Positions 1 through 9,903 of a stretch of DNA of 48,391 nucleotides are shown here, piece after piece. The stretch's first letter is position 1. Each line of letters opens with the position of its first letter. The notes beneath the pieces were generated by a model. That model was not told where the DNA came from. It did not search any database and saw only the letters and a list, made by a program, of their open reading frames with translations. A program made the translations under genes and the position numbers. Source of the stretch: an uncultured Lachnospiraceae bacterium (GTDB taxonomy: Bacteria; Bacillota; Clostridia; Lachnospirales; Lachnospiraceae); contig CAMGCK010000007.1 of assembly GCA_946040795.1 (NCBI GenBank), forward strand, positions 1-48,391, read 5' to 3'.

Positions 1-67
1 CTTAATAAAGTGCGCCCATGTATGGCTGTCCTCTACTTTCTTTCACACTACCTCCGTGAACGCTGCA

Positions 68-3000
68 TTACAGATCCGATGCACTGTCCAAAAGGATCTC
101 CTGTCCCAGCGCAAAGGAATAGATCCACTTCTCCTTCACTTTCTTCCCCGTGATCTGCTCCAGCGCTCGTGCATACAGATCCAGCTGCAGTTTGTAGCGC
201 TTAACCAGTTCCTCCGCCGTCTTCACGGCATCGGTCTTATAGTCCACGATGACCAGCCCGTCTTCTTCCTCAAAGTACATGTCGATAATACCCTGAACCA
301 TCAGAAGTTCTTCCGGATCTCTTGGAAGATCCAGTTCCTTTAAGACCTCATAAGCCGGTATGCCGATAATAAACTGCCGCTCACGATAGCCCTTTCCGGC
401 ATCGAAGCACGCAGCAAACCTGCGGCCAAGTGAGGATACTTTAAATCCCCTTATTTTTCTTGGTATAATTGTATCTTTTTGCGGTTCGGAAATCAAGCCG
501 TTGTTTACCATTTCGTCTATCGCTGCCCGGATTTCCTCAATGGTTTCAATGTGCGGATCTGTCTTTTCCATCACCAGATGATAGAGCGTACCACGTTCCG
601 CACCGGAGAATTCCTGCTCCTGAGATTCCTTCATAAAAGCCGGCCGAGGTATTTTCTTCTTTTCGGGATCGTTCTCAGATCCGTTCGAAGGCTTCGTTTC
701 AGCCTCTTCTTCGTCACGCAGCTGATAGCCATCCGCAAGCTGCTCGCTTTCCTCCAACGCATGGATTCGATCCACCTTCAAACGCGAAACAGACATCGTC
801 GCATACATTTTGTAAAGATCATTGTAGCAATAATTAAAGTTCAGTTTTTCCTGTAACTTGCGATTACGATCCGGATCCTCCTCCAGCGTCAGCACTTCCT
901 GCAGTGTTTTCCGGGTCAGCCGATGCTGATCTTCCACTGCTGCGACCGTGTCCCCTACAAGATCCGACACATAAACATAACGCATATCGATCGGTCCGTC
1001 CTCGTGATAACTTTTCAGGATCCAGGACATATGACTGGAGGCGCCAATCACATCCGTATAGGAAAGCTTGCCGGGCAGTTCCGTCCAGTATTCCGCATAG
1101 GACTCCTCCATTTTTTCAATGGACTTTACAACGCCTGTGATATACAGTTTTTCCCGGGCTCGTGTCAGCGCGACATAAAGGACCCGGAGTTCTTCACCCA
1201 GGTTTTCTGTCTTGATTCGTTCCGCAAAAGTCTGCTTGACCAGTGTTTTTGCGCGCGTACGGCGTGTATGGTCCACGGCATCGAGCGCGATACCATATTC
1301 CTGATGCAGAAGAATCGGCTGCCGCAGATCCATTTCATTGATGGTTTTGCTGCAGCCCGCCACAAAGACGACCGGAAATTCCAGTCCCTTGCTCTTATGA
1401 ATAGTCATGATGCGGACTGTATTGTCATTTTCGTCGACAATACTCTGCTCACCCTCATCCATCGAATACTTTTTCAGTTTGTCAATGTAACGAATGAAAT
1501 GATAAATTCCGTGATAACTGGTTTTCTCAAAATCTTCTGCCTTCTGCAGAAGTGCCTGCAGATTGGCTTTACGGCGCGCGCCGCCCGGCATCGCCGATAC
1601 CCGTGCGATCACACCAAAATCACTGTAGATCCGGCGCAGGAGCATCGACAGGCTGAGATGCATGGAAAGCCTGCGATAGTTCTCCAGTGCGGATAAAAAC
1701 GCAGAAGCTTTTTCAGCACACGGGCCCTCCTTCTGAATATGATCTTTCATTGCGCCAAAATAGCCGTTTCCGCTTTCGTCCGGCAAATACCCCGCACGAA
1801 TTAACGCAAGTTCCTCCGATGTAAAGCCAAATAAGGGTGACTTCATAACTGAAACCAGCGGAATATCATTGACCGGATTATCCACGCAGGACAGAAAATT
1901 CAGCATCAGCTGCACTTCCCAGGCAGAGAAATATCCGCCTTTGCTCTCCGTGTATGCAGGAATGCCTGCCTCCTCAAAAACCTCCTGGAAAGGAGCATCC
2001 CACCCGTTGGACGCGCGAAGAAGCACGACGATATCGCTGTATCTCACCGGACGATAACCCTCTTTGCTCTGCACATACATCGGATCTGCCGGATCCGTGA
2101 TTTTCCGGATCTCCTGTGCGATCATCCGCGCTTCCCACTCCGGACGTGTAAAGCCTTCATCCGTTTCATCGGCACCGGGTAACTCAAGAAGCATTATTTC
2201 CGCACGCTCCGCGGTTTTTTTCTCCGTCTCTTTATAATCAGCCTTATATACAAGCGCTGCGTCATCGTTATACTCAATACCACCGGCAAAGGGCTGCATG
2301 ATCTGACTGAAAATATAGTTTACGCTGTCAATAACACCCTTCCGGCTCCGGAAATTGGCATGAAGTTCCACCTTCTGATGGTCACTTTCCGCCGTCGTAT
2401 AGTGTTCATATTTGTCCATGAACAGTTCCGGGCGCGCCATGCGGAAGCGGTAAATACTCTGCTTCATGTCACCAACCATGAAAATGTTCGGATTGCCGTC
2501 CGCCTCACGGGAAACCGCCTTGAGCAGTGTTTCCTGCACATCATTACTGTCCTGATATTCATCGATCATGACCTCCGTAAAACGGCTGGCCAGCTGCCTG
2601 GCGGCCGCTGTACGCTGTCCGTCGCGATACAGGATCTCCAATGCCATATGCTCGACATCACTGAAACTTGCGATTCCTTTTTTCTTCTTTGCAGCGTCAA
2701 AAAGTTCCGCAAAACGGTCCGCAAGCCGAACAATTTCCCGTGCCGCAGGCGCTGCCTTCCGCATGACCGCCACAACAGACTCACCGGATTCCTCAAACTG
2801 GTTCTTCAGTTTTTTGAACTGATCCACGATTGCTTTCCGCCGCTCTGCAATGCGATCGTGCAGTTCCACATCATAACCTTTGCTTTTCCTTCTGGGCTTA
2901 TCCAGAAAATCCGTTGCGAGGATCTTTTCACGAACACGATCATAATCCTCCCCGTTCTCCTCAATAAAAGCCTGTAAATGCCGCAGCCGTTCCATGTCTG

Positions 3001-3751
3001 TAGAGAAAGCCTCATAACAATAGTCCGGCCCTCCCGGAAAACGACACATATCCAGCACGCGTTCGTACTCCGTGAGAATACTCTCCACACGGTTTTTCAC
3101 CTGCTCCAGATACCATTTTCCCCACTGAGTCTTTCCGATATCCTCGGCCGATGTGATTTCAAAACTCTTCAGGCAGTCCTGTCTCCACTGAGCCGGCCAT
3201 GTGCTGCTTTCGCTGAACTGATACAGCTTCAGAATGACCTCTGCCAGCTTGGAATCATTTTTTCCGGCTGCAAACTCCTCTGCAAAATCCAGAAATTCCG
3301 GACTTCCATTCAGATATTCTTCTTCCAGAAGTGCATTCAGCACATCATTCTCAATCAATGCAATTTCACCGGTATCGCCAATACGGAAGGTCGGATCAAT
3401 ATCCACCTCATGACCATAGCTTCGTACGACCATGGAGCAGAAGCTGTCGATGGTACACACCTGTGCCTTCTGTACCAGCTGCAGCTGCCGACGCAGATGC
3501 AGATTTTCCGGCATCGCCTCCGCACGCTTCACCAGTTCATCATACAGACGTCCGCGCATCTCTGCCGCCGCAGCCTTCGTAAAGGTCACGATCAGCAGAC
3601 GATCCACATCCACCGGATCATCGGGATCCGTCACCATATTCAAAATACGCTCGACAAGAACTGCGGTTTTTCCGCTGCCTGCCGCTGCAGACACCAGTAT
3701 GTCGCGTTTTCGTAAATCAATTACCTGCTGCTGTTCCGTCGTCCATTCCAT
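68..3751 (-). CDS. addA: AddA, helicase-nuclease subunit of AddAB
   Basis: Encodes the 1227-residue ATP-dependent 3'-5' helicase and nuclease subunit of the AddAB complex, which resects double-strand breaks for RecA in the cytoplasm. Seen: a UvrD-type Walker A (AAAGSGKT, about residues 22-29), DEYQDSN motif II near 397-403, a late helicase motif TIHKSKGLEFP, motif VI (YVALTRARE) and the C-terminal RecB-like nuclease signature (VDYKTD). The length is normal for the family. The ATG at 3751 is preceded by AGGAG and lies inside the 3' end of addB (35-base overlap), so the two are translationally coupled. The next 67 bases to the window edge contain a GGAGG-like site but no gene that can be supported. 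Confidence 0.98.
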   Translation of the reverse strand: MEWTTEQQQVIDLRKRDILVSAAAGSGKTAVLVERILNMVTDPDDPVDVDRLLIVTFTKAAAAEMRGRLYDELVKRAEAMPENLHLRRQLQLVQKAQVCTIDSFCSMVVRSYGHEVDIDPTFRIGDTGEIALIENDVLNALLEEEYLNGSPEFLDFAEEFAAGKNDSKLAEVILKLYQFSESSTWPAQWRQDCLKSFEITSAEDIGKTQWGKWYLEQVKNRVESILTEYERVLDMCRFPGGPDYCYEAFSTDMERLRHLQAFIEENGEDYDRVREKILATDFLDKPRRKSKGYDVELHDRIAERRKAIVDQFKKLKNQFEESGESVVAVMRKAAPAAREIVRLADRFAELFDAAKKKKGIASFSDVEHMALEILYRDGQRTAAARQLASRFTEVMIDEYQDSNDVQETLLKAVSREADGNPNIFMVGDMKQSIYRFRMARPELFMDKYEHYTTAESDHQKVELHANFRSRKGVIDSVNYIFSQIMQPFAGGIEYNDDAALVYKADYKETEKKTAERAEIMLLELPGADETDEGFTRPEWEARMIAQEIRKITDPADPMYVQSKEGYRPVRYSDIVVLLRASNGWDAPFQEVFEEAGIPAYTESKGGYFSAWEVQLMLNFLSCVDNPVNDIPLVSVMKSPLFGFTSEELALIRAGYLPDESGNGYFGAMKDHIQKEGPCAEKASAFLSALENYRRLSMHLSLSMLLRRIYSDFGVIARVSAMPGGARRKANLQALLQKAEDFEKTSYHGIYHFIRYIDKLKKYSMDEGEQSIVDENDNTVRIMTIHKSKGLEFPVVFVAGCSKTINEMDLRQPILLHQEYGIALDAVDHTRRTRAKTLVKQTFAERIKTENLGEELRVLYVALTRAREKLYITGVVKSIEKMEESYAEYWTELPGKLSYTDVIGASSHMSWILKSYHEDGPIDMRYVYVSDLVGDTVAAVEDQHRLTRKTLQEVLTLEEDPDRNRKLQEKLNFNYCYNDLYKMYATMSVSRLKVDRIHALEESEQLADGYQLRDEEEAETKPSNGSENDPEKKKIPRPAFMKESQEQEFSGAERGTLYHLVMEKTDPHIETIEEIRAAIDEMVNNGLISEPQKDTIIPRKIRGFKVSSLGRRFAACFDAGKGYRERQFIIGIPAYEVLKELDLPRDPEELLMVQGIIDMYFEEEDGLVIVDYKTDAVKTAEELVKRYKLQLDLYARALEQITGKKVKEKWIYSFALGQEILLDSASDL

Positions 3752-6700
3752 TGTCAGACTCCTGTATAAAATCCTCGATTGTCCGCCCTTTCAGCGAAAC
3801 CTTTGTAAACCCTTCCACACGCGGATCAAATCCACATACACTGTTAAATGCACAGTAATCACATCCGCTTTCCTCTTTATAGCGGTACGGTGCAATCGCG
3901 ATGTTTCCGCTCATGATCTCACGAGCCAACTCGCGTGACTTATTCAGCGCGTGGCGGCCGAGTGCTTCCAGTTCCTCTGTATCCGCAACTTTTGCATCCT
4001 GGTAAAATTCACCGTTCTTTTTTATCCGAAGCCCACTTACGACCTTGGATATTCCGTCCAGCTGACGATCGACCATGGTATACGCCTCTTCCTCGGAATT
4101 TGTAATACCATTCATGCGAAGCTCGCTGTAAATATCTTCAAGCGGATCCCTATCGGGCTTCTCCGCCACGATTGGATCGTCAATATGATAATAATACATA
4201 CCCACAGGAACGATCTCTGCATCCGGATGTTCTTTCCTCAATAACGACTTTGCGGCCTCCATGTAAAGCGGAAGCTGCAACTGTAATCCATAGAAAACGC
4301 GGGTCAGATCCACATCTTTGCGGCCGGACTTGTAGTCGATGATCTTCAAATAGATCTTTCCGTCCGCTTCCGCAGTATCCATGCGGTCGATCTGTCCGAT
4401 CAAAGAAAGGTACAGATCATCGCCCAGAGAAACACGAAGGATCTCCGGTGAGTCTACCGCGGAGAAATGCACTTCCTGGGCTGTTTTCTCAAAAGAACCA
4501 GCTTCCCATTGTTTGGTCAGCGCCCACATCGTTCGGGCCGTCATGCGCGTCACTCGGTTGATCATATATTCATTGCGCGCATTATCACGCAGAATGTCAT
4601 GGTTATATTCTGCAGCGATCTCAAAAGCGGCCTGCTCAGCCAGTTCCTGCCGATGCTCGTCTGTCAATTCAAACCACTGCTCGCCATTCTCTCGTGCAAT
4701 CTTAAAAAAGCGCTCAATACTGGCATGCAGCAGTGTGCCCATATCTGCAGCATTGATCTCAAATTCTTTACGTTCCTTCAAATCAAGGCCATACATCAGG
4801 AAATGTTCAAACGCACAGCCAGCAAAACGTTCCAGGCGCGTTACCGAGCCGGAAATATTCTCACGGTATAACCGGATCGCTGTATCTTCCCGAAGCGCTT
4901 CTTCCTCCTTACGATAAAACAGTCCATTCAGCACCGCTTCCATTTCCGGAGACAGGTTCTCACCGTCTCCCAGCTGCCGGTATAACGCCGCTGCATTTTT
5001 CTTCTCTTCTCCATCGCCGTTCTCACGGAAAATACGGAGATCCTCTGCCAGATATTCAAAACCGGATGCCCGAGTGTTCACCAGGTCCAGTTCCGACGGT
5101 GTTCTCTCGGGCTCCAATCCCGTGAAAAGGCTCTGCAGGTTACCGATAATATAACTTGGCAGCTGCGCTTTTCCATCGGCCCCGGTGGCCGCATAGGTCA
5201 TAAGAAGAGCATCCGTCGGTTTGGTAAGCATCAGATACAGATAGAACTGGGCGTTAAAGCTTTCTTCGCGTGCTCCCGGTGCAAGCTTCAGTCTGTTTTC
5301 ACCCAAAATCTCACGGTCGATTTCCGAAAGCAGGCCGCCCTCCGAAGGCCGTTTGGGAAGAACCCCTTCATTTGCGCCGATTACATACAATCTCCGAATG
5401 TCCCCCAGACGAGTACGCTTCAGATCGCCGACTACCACACGATCTTTCGTGGGCGGAACCACGCCCAGAGACATGGCCCCCATACCGGCTTTCAAAACAT
5501 CCGTGAATTCATCTGCAGACAGTGTTTTTCCTCCCAGGATCCCGTCCATCTCTGTAAACAAATCCATTAAAAGTTCATATGCATGCTCATATTCACGCTG
5601 GAGAAGCCATTCGCCGGCCGCTTCGTATTCAGCAGCAAAGCTTTTCATGGTTTGGTATGCATTCACACTTTCCAGAAATACTGTAAGTGCAGTCAGGCGA
5701 TCGCGCACGGAAACCGCACCGGATGACAATGCGTCATACAGCGCAAATACCGGCTCCAGCATCAGGGATTTGGTCTCATTGATGCCGGGCAGGCGCGATG
5801 CCGCAGTCTGTGCCGGTGTCATGGTGAAAGCCGCTTCATATGTGCTTTTTCCACGAAGGCCCAATGAAAGTGCATAGTTTTCCACTTCACAGACCCGTTC
5901 GTAGGTGGATAAAACATCCTCCGTCCGTTCCTGCTGTTCAAAGTAAGCGATCATCAGCGGATTTTTCATCAGATTAACCAGCTGATCATGGCTGAAAGAG
6001 TTTTCAAATACAGAAAGTACATTATCGACCAGGAGAAACAGCGGGTTTGAATCCATCGGAAGCGTTGCGTCAATGAAGCAGGGGACGCCCGCGCGCGCAA
6101 ACTGTGTCTCGATCTCATCGCGATAGGCTGCAGGATCTCCGCAAATCACCGCAAGATCCCGGTATTGCAGACCGCTCCGGATGGCGGAAAGAATTTCGGA
6201 AAGTACAATTTCCACTTCCTGAGCCGGATTCCTGGCGCGAACGATCCGCACCCGGTCCGTTTCTTCGGCAAACTTCTTCTTGGGATAAACAAAAAGAGCT
6301 TTTTCCAGATGTTGAATCGCATCGGATACAGGCTTTTCTTCGGTTACCGTATACTCTTCCACCTCTGTTCCGCACACCACGGCCAGTTCTTTCATTTCCG
6401 CAGCCATATGTGCTGTCATATGGAACAGATCTTCTTCATTCATATTGGCATCCGCCGTTCTTCCGCTGCCAATAGCCGCTCCCAGAATCATTTTGGGACA
6501 ATGCTGCAGAAGCACGCGCAGCACCTCATACTGTGGTGGTGTAAAGCCGGTAAATCCATCCATGGCAATCACCACATTGGAGATGTCCGGCCATTTTTTC
6601 AAAATTCCCGCCAGATGCACCATGCGCTCTTCCGCCATGCTGTAATCCCGATGCAGCAGTTCCATAAACGCACGATAGATCACCGCAATATCCTTCAGTT

Positions 6701-7160
6701 TTTTCTGAAGGAGCGGATGCTCGTTCAGTTCCGCTGCACTTTCTGCCAGAGCCTCCGGTGAAATGTTGTACTGTACAAGTTCAGAAATCACAGACTTCAG
6801 TTCTTCCAGAAAGCCTTCCTTATTAATATTGCGCTTTAAAACGCTCAACTGCGGGCCCACCTGCTCCAACACCAGACGGAGAAGCATCAGTTTACCGGTC
6901 TCGTCAATGATATTGCCCCCGTTCTCTCCAACTGCCTCAAACACGCGATATGCGAGGCGATTAAACGTAAGAATATCAACATTCATCAAACCATGTCCCG
7001 GCGCTCGCTGAATTAATGCCTGCTGCGCCGTCAGACTGGCCTGCTCCGGAACCAGCATAATATAATGAGCATCCGGATTCTGCGCTGCCAGATGCAGCAA
7101 TTCGTCATATATTCGATCCGTTCTGTGTGAAATTGAGGATCCGTAAACAATCTGAAGCAT
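3717..7160 (-). CDS. addB: AddB, nuclease/scaffold subunit of AddAB
   Basis: The 1147-residue partner of AddA, carrying an inactivated helicase fold and a second nuclease that cuts the other strand. Seen: a C-terminal nuclease core (IIDYKSGRKD) and the four cysteines expected for the iron-sulphur staple, one in CAFEHFLMYG and three at the far C-terminus (CDYCAFNSVC). The N-terminal P-loop, which reads like GxxGSGKT in well-known AddB proteins, is degenerate here (YGSSISHRT), so this copy probably does not bind nucleotide in the usual way. A clear AAGGAAGGG site precedes the ATG. The gene is first in an addB-addA operon; the 144-base gap to the divergent TSCPD gene is A/T-rich, but I could not assign a convincing promoter in it. 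Confidence 0.97.
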   Translation of the reverse strand: MLQIVYGSSISHRTDRIYDELLHLAAQNPDAHYIMLVPEQASLTAQQALIQRAPGHGLMNVDILTFNRLAYRVFEAVGENGGNIIDETGKLMLLRLVLEQVGPQLSVLKRNINKEGFLEELKSVISELVQYNISPEALAESAAELNEHPLLQKKLKDIAVIYRAFMELLHRDYSMAEERMVHLAGILKKWPDISNVVIAMDGFTGFTPPQYEVLRVLLQHCPKMILGAAIGSGRTADANMNEEDLFHMTAHMAAEMKELAVVCGTEVEEYTVTEEKPVSDAIQHLEKALFVYPKKKFAEETDRVRIVRARNPAQEVEIVLSEILSAIRSGLQYRDLAVICGDPAAYRDEIETQFARAGVPCFIDATLPMDSNPLFLLVDNVLSVFENSFSHDQLVNLMKNPLMIAYFEQQERTEDVLSTYERVCEVENYALSLGLRGKSTYEAAFTMTPAQTAASRLPGINETKSLMLEPVFALYDALSSGAVSVRDRLTALTVFLESVNAYQTMKSFAAEYEAAGEWLLQREYEHAYELLMDLFTEMDGILGGKTLSADEFTDVLKAGMGAMSLGVVPPTKDRVVVGDLKRTRLGDIRRLYVIGANEGVLPKRPSEGGLLSEIDREILGENRLKLAPGAREESFNAQFYLYLMLTKPTDALLMTYAATGADGKAQLPSYIIGNLQSLFTGLEPERTPSELDLVNTRASGFEYLAEDLRIFRENGDGEEKKNAAALYRQLGDGENLSPEMEAVLNGLFYRKEEEALREDTAIRLYRENISGSVTRLERFAGCAFEHFLMYGLDLKERKEFEINAADMGTLLHASIERFFKIARENGEQWFELTDEHRQELAEQAAFEIAAEYNHDILRDNARNEYMINRVTRMTARTMWALTKQWEAGSFEKTAQEVHFSAVDSPEILRVSLGDDLYLSLIGQIDRMDTAEADGKIYLKIIDYKSGRKDVDLTRVFYGLQLQLPLYMEAAKSLLRKEHPDAEIVPVGMYYYHIDDPIVAEKPDRDPLEDIYSELRMNGITNSEEEAYTMVDRQLDGISKVVSGLRIKKNGEFYQDAKVADTEELEALGRHALNKSRELAREIMSGNIAIAPYRYKEESGCDYCAFNSVCGFDPRVEGFTKVSLKGRTIEDFIQESDNGMDDGTAAGN

Positions 7161-7304
7161 TCTGGCCCTTCCTTTCTTTATATACTGATGACAAACGTCG
7201 CTGAATATGTTATCTTAATATATAGTACCAATAGAAGTGTATCATAATTGGGACTTAATAAGAAGACTATTCAGTAAATAAACCATATTATAGGAGGAAT
7301 TCAC

Positions 7305-7553
7305 ATGTATTCTTACAAAACTTCCGGCACCTGCGCAAGAGAGATCCTTTTCGATGTGGAAAACGACATTGTTAAAAACGTTCGTTTTATCAGCGGCTGT
7401 TCCGGCAATACCCAGGGTGTTGCTGCGCTGGCTGAAGGCATGAATATCGATGATGTTATCGCTCGCCTGAAAGGCATCAACTGCGGCGGCAAGGGCACTT
7501 CCTGCCCGGATCAGCTTGCAAAAGCACTGGAACAGGTTAAGGCAAACGCCTGA
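7305..7553 (+). CDS. TSCPD domain protein (TIGR03905 type)
   Basis: An 82-residue cytoplasmic protein consisting of a single TSCPD domain, the small module also found at the C-terminus of some ribonucleotide reductases. Seen: the N-terminal YKTSGTCAREI block, a central SGCSGNTQG block and the family signature TSCPDQLAKAL near the C-terminus. Four cysteines (in GTCAR, GCSG, NCGG and SCPD) could bind metal, which is inference. The ATG has an ideal AGGAGG site seven bases upstream. Its role as a stand-alone protein is not established. It is followed closely by a hairpin and a MurG-type gene on the same strand and may be co-transcribed with it. Confidence 0.9.
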   Translation: MYSYKTSGTCAREILFDVENDIVKNVRFISGCSGNTQGVAALAEGMNIDDVIARLKGINCGGKGTSCPDQLAKALEQVKANA

Positions 7554-7576
7554 AATTAGTAAATGAAGCTTTCAGG

Positions 7577-7594
7577 CCGCTCCTTCGGGGGCGG
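7577..7594 (+). promoter_or_regulatory. UUCG hairpin between TSCPD gene and murG
   Basis: A seven-base-pair G/C-rich stem (CCGCTCC with GGGGCGG, one G-U pair) closed by a TTCG tetraloop. It starts 23 bases after the TSCPD stop and ends 19 bases before the murG ATG. Only three T residues follow, so it could be a weak terminator or attenuator, or a processing or stability element that lowers murG expression relative to the first gene. Confidence 0.55.
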
Positions 7595-7613
7595 TTTGAC
7601 TATGAGGAACATT

Positions 7614-8678
7614 ATGTCTAAAACGATTATTCTGACCGGCGGCGGTACTGCCGGCCATGTCACTCCCAATATCGCCCTTCTTCCGGGTCTCCGCGAACGC
7701 GGCTATGAGGTCCGTTACATCGGTTCTTACGCAGGCATGGAAAAAGGCCTGATTGAGGCCGAGGGAATCCCCTACGATGGCATTGCCACCGGAAAACTGC
7801 GCCGCTACTTCAGCCTGAAAAACATTACGGACATCGGAAATGTACTAAAGGGCTTAAGCGAAGCCAAAAAACTGATTAAAAAGCACCAGCCCGCTGTTGT
7901 CTTTTCAAAAGGCGGCTTTGTTTCTGTCCCGGTCGTCATTGCTGCACACAGCTGCAAAGTTCCGGTCATTATCCACGAGTCCGATATGACCCCCGGCCTG
8001 GCAAACAAGCTCTCCTTCTCATCCGCAACAAAGATCTGCTGTAATTTCCCGGAGACCGTTGCCGCCCTTCCCAAAGAAAAAGCGGTTCTTTCCGGTTCTC
8101 CCATCCGCAAAGAGCTTCTGACCGGTTCCAAGGAAGCTGCGCTGGCTTTCACCGGCCTTACCGGAGTAAAGCCGATCCTTCTTATGATCGGCGGAAGTTC
8201 CGGCGCCAGAAAGCTGAATGAAGTCCTCCGCGCCTCTCTGGATCAGCTTCTTCCGACCTTTGACATCATCCACCTCTGCGGTAAGGGCAATCTGGCGGAA
8301 GATCTGAAGGAACGTGCAGGATACATTCAGTATGAATATATCAGCGCCGAACTGAAAGATCTGTTTGCTGCAGCCGATGTTGTCTTCTCCCGTGCCGGTG
8401 CCAATGCAATCTGCGAACTTCTGGCACTCCGTAAGCCCAACCTTCTGGTTCCGCTTTCCGCAGCAGTCAGCCGCGGTGACCAGATTCTGAATGCACGTTC
8501 TTTTGAAAAGCAGGGCTTCTCCGCCGTTGTTGAAGAAGAGCAGCTGACTCCGGAAGTACTTGTGGAATCGCTGACCAAGCTTTATGCCGAGCGCGAGACT
8601 TACATTAAGAACATGGATGCCAACAACCAGTCTAACGGTGTGGATGTTATTCTTTCACTGATCGATGAGTTGGCCTGA
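7614..8678 (+). CDS. murG: MurG-type UDP-GlcNAc:lipid I N-acetylglucosaminyltransferase
   Basis: A 354-residue GT28 glycosyltransferase of the MurG family, which transfers GlcNAc from UDP-GlcNAc to lipid I on the inner face of the membrane to make lipid II. Seen: the N-terminal glycine-rich loop GGGTAGHVTPN, the FSKGGFVSVP segment, IHESDMTPGLANK, the C-domain loop IGGSSGA and the SRAGANAICELLALRKP nucleotide-sugar site. The ATG at 7614 was chosen because GAGGAA lies just upstream and the protein then begins directly at the glycine-rich loop; in-frame ATGs at 7563 and 7602 fall before or beside the hairpin. The gene sits alone, outside a division/cell-wall cluster, so it may be a second MurG paralogue. 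Confidence 0.9.
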   Translation: MSKTIILTGGGTAGHVTPNIALLPGLRERGYEVRYIGSYAGMEKGLIEAEGIPYDGIATGKLRRYFSLKNITDIGNVLKGLSEAKKLIKKHQPAVVFSKGGFVSVPVVIAAHSCKVPVIIHESDMTPGLANKLSFSSATKICCNFPETVAALPKEKAVLSGSPIRKELLTGSKEAALAFTGLTGVKPILLMIGGSSGARKLNEVLRASLDQLLPTFDIIHLCGKGNLAEDLKERAGYIQYEYISAELKDLFAAADVVFSRAGANAICELLALRKPNLLVPLSAAVSRGDQILNARSFEKQGFSAVVEEEQLTPEVLVESLTKLYAERETYIKNMDANNQSNGVDVILSLIDELA

Positions 8679-8694
8679 TATCATATTAAATACG

Positions 8695-8730
8695 GACGCC
8701 CCGCTGAACTTCCAGTGGGGCGTCTTTTTT
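8695..8730 (+). terminator. Rho-independent terminator after murG
   Basis: Eleven-base-pair stem (8695-8705 with 8714-8724, one G-T pair), eight-base loop, then TTTTTT. It ends the TSCPD-murG unit and separates it from the convergent GH88 gene. Confidence 0.92.
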
Positions 8731-8765
8731 CTCTTAATATAACATCTTTTCACCAGGCGATAAAC

Positions 8766-9887
8766 TTACCAGATGAACAGTTCCTGTCCGGTCAGTTTCC
8801 AGATAGCTTCAATGAAATAATAATCTGCATACATCATATACAGGTTATGATCCTTTTCATGGAATGCTGCGGAACAGTGACTCAAAATACCGTCTCTTTC
8901 ACAATCCCAGTCTGCACGCTTTTCATCCATAGCCTTCAGCATGGTGATGGCCGCATTGTGATACTTTTCTTTTTCTGCACCTTCGACAAACTTTTCCAGT
9001 TCCAACAGGCCGCATGCTGCGATAGCTGCTGCCGTGGAATCCTCAAAGTCACATCCTTCCGGCTGTCTGAAATCGACCGGGATCAGGCCGCTTTCCGGAA
9101 TGCAGGATACCCAGTAATCCGCAACCTTCTTTGCAGTATCCAGGTAACGCTGTTCCTTAGTGTGCATATAGGAAAGCGTAAATCCATACAGCGCCCAGGA
9201 CTGGCCGCGTGTCCAGGAAGAACCTACATGAGAGCCCTGTCCGCCCAGGCTTTCCAGAATCTCTCCGTTTTCCGGATCAAAGCAGACGATGTGGTTGGAA
9301 GAACCGTCTTCACGGATGAATGCCTTTATTGCCGTATCAGCATGAGCCTTTGCAATATGATAGTATCTGGGATCCTGCGTCTCATCACCGGCCCAGTATA
9401 AAAGCGGAAGATTCATCATACAATCGATGATGGCCCAACCGGCTCTGGTCTGATGTGCATCCTCATTCCATGCGCGAATGAAGCGGCCAACGATATTAAA
9501 ACGACCGGCCAGGTTATCTGCTGCTACGCGGCCGCGGTTGAAGGATTCCTTGCTGCCGCTGATCTTATAATTGGCAACAGCAGTCGGAAGCCAACGGAAA
9601 CCACTGTCGTGATCCATGCAGCGTGAATTCATCAGTGCTGCATCCAGCTTTACTTCCAGTTCTTCTGCATTATCACGGAAAACCTGCTCACCGGTGGCCT
9701 GATAAAGCTGCCACATGATACCGCCCCAGAAACCATTGGTCCACCAGCCGATACGCTCTCCGGAAAGATCTTCATAAACACCGTCAAATGCACAGTACGG
9801 TACTTTATGAACGTTTCTCTGTGCTGTTTTCAGTTCTTTTTCTTTAATTTTCTCGGCAACTGCCTCTGCCCACTGCTTCTCCTGCAT
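8766..9887 (-). CDS. GH88 unsaturated glucuronyl hydrolase
   Basis: A 373-residue glycoside hydrolase family 88 enzyme. Such enzymes hydrate the 4,5-unsaturated uronic acid at the non-reducing end of disaccharides released by polysaccharide lyases (from glycosaminoglycans or similar polymers), freeing the other sugar. Seen: the family signature IIDCMMNLPLLYWA with the catalytic Asp at about residue 155 and a second Asp at about 94 (MDHDSGF). Their 61-residue spacing matches Asp88/Asp149 of the Bacillus enzyme. Other conserved blocks are WTNGFWGG and SSWTRGQSWALYGF. No signal peptide, so it acts on imported oligosaccharides. The ATG at 9887 has AAAGGAGA upstream; a longer frame runs back into the HIT gene and is not used. 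No lyase or transporter is nearby. Confidence 0.92.
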   Translation of the reverse strand: MQEKQWAEAVAEKIKEKELKTAQRNVHKVPYCAFDGVYEDLSGERIGWWTNGFWGGIMWQLYQATGEQVFRDNAEELEVKLDAALMNSRCMDHDSGFRWLPTAVANYKISGSKESFNRGRVAADNLAGRFNIVGRFIRAWNEDAHQTRAGWAIIDCMMNLPLLYWAGDETQDPRYYHIAKAHADTAIKAFIREDGSSNHIVCFDPENGEILESLGGQGSHVGSSWTRGQSWALYGFTLSYMHTKEQRYLDTAKKVADYWVSCIPESGLIPVDFRQPEGCDFEDSTAAAIAACGLLELEKFVEGAEKEKYHNAAITMLKAMDEKRADWDCERDGILSHCSAAFHEKDHNLYMMYADYYFIEAIWKLTGQELFIW

Positions 9888-9903
9888 GCTGTCTCCTTTT
9901 CTG

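Noticed and set aside
1..67. Start of another gene after addA
   Set aside because: A GGAGG and a GTG are present on the minus strand, but the frame stops after 14 codons, so any real gene must begin beyond the window.
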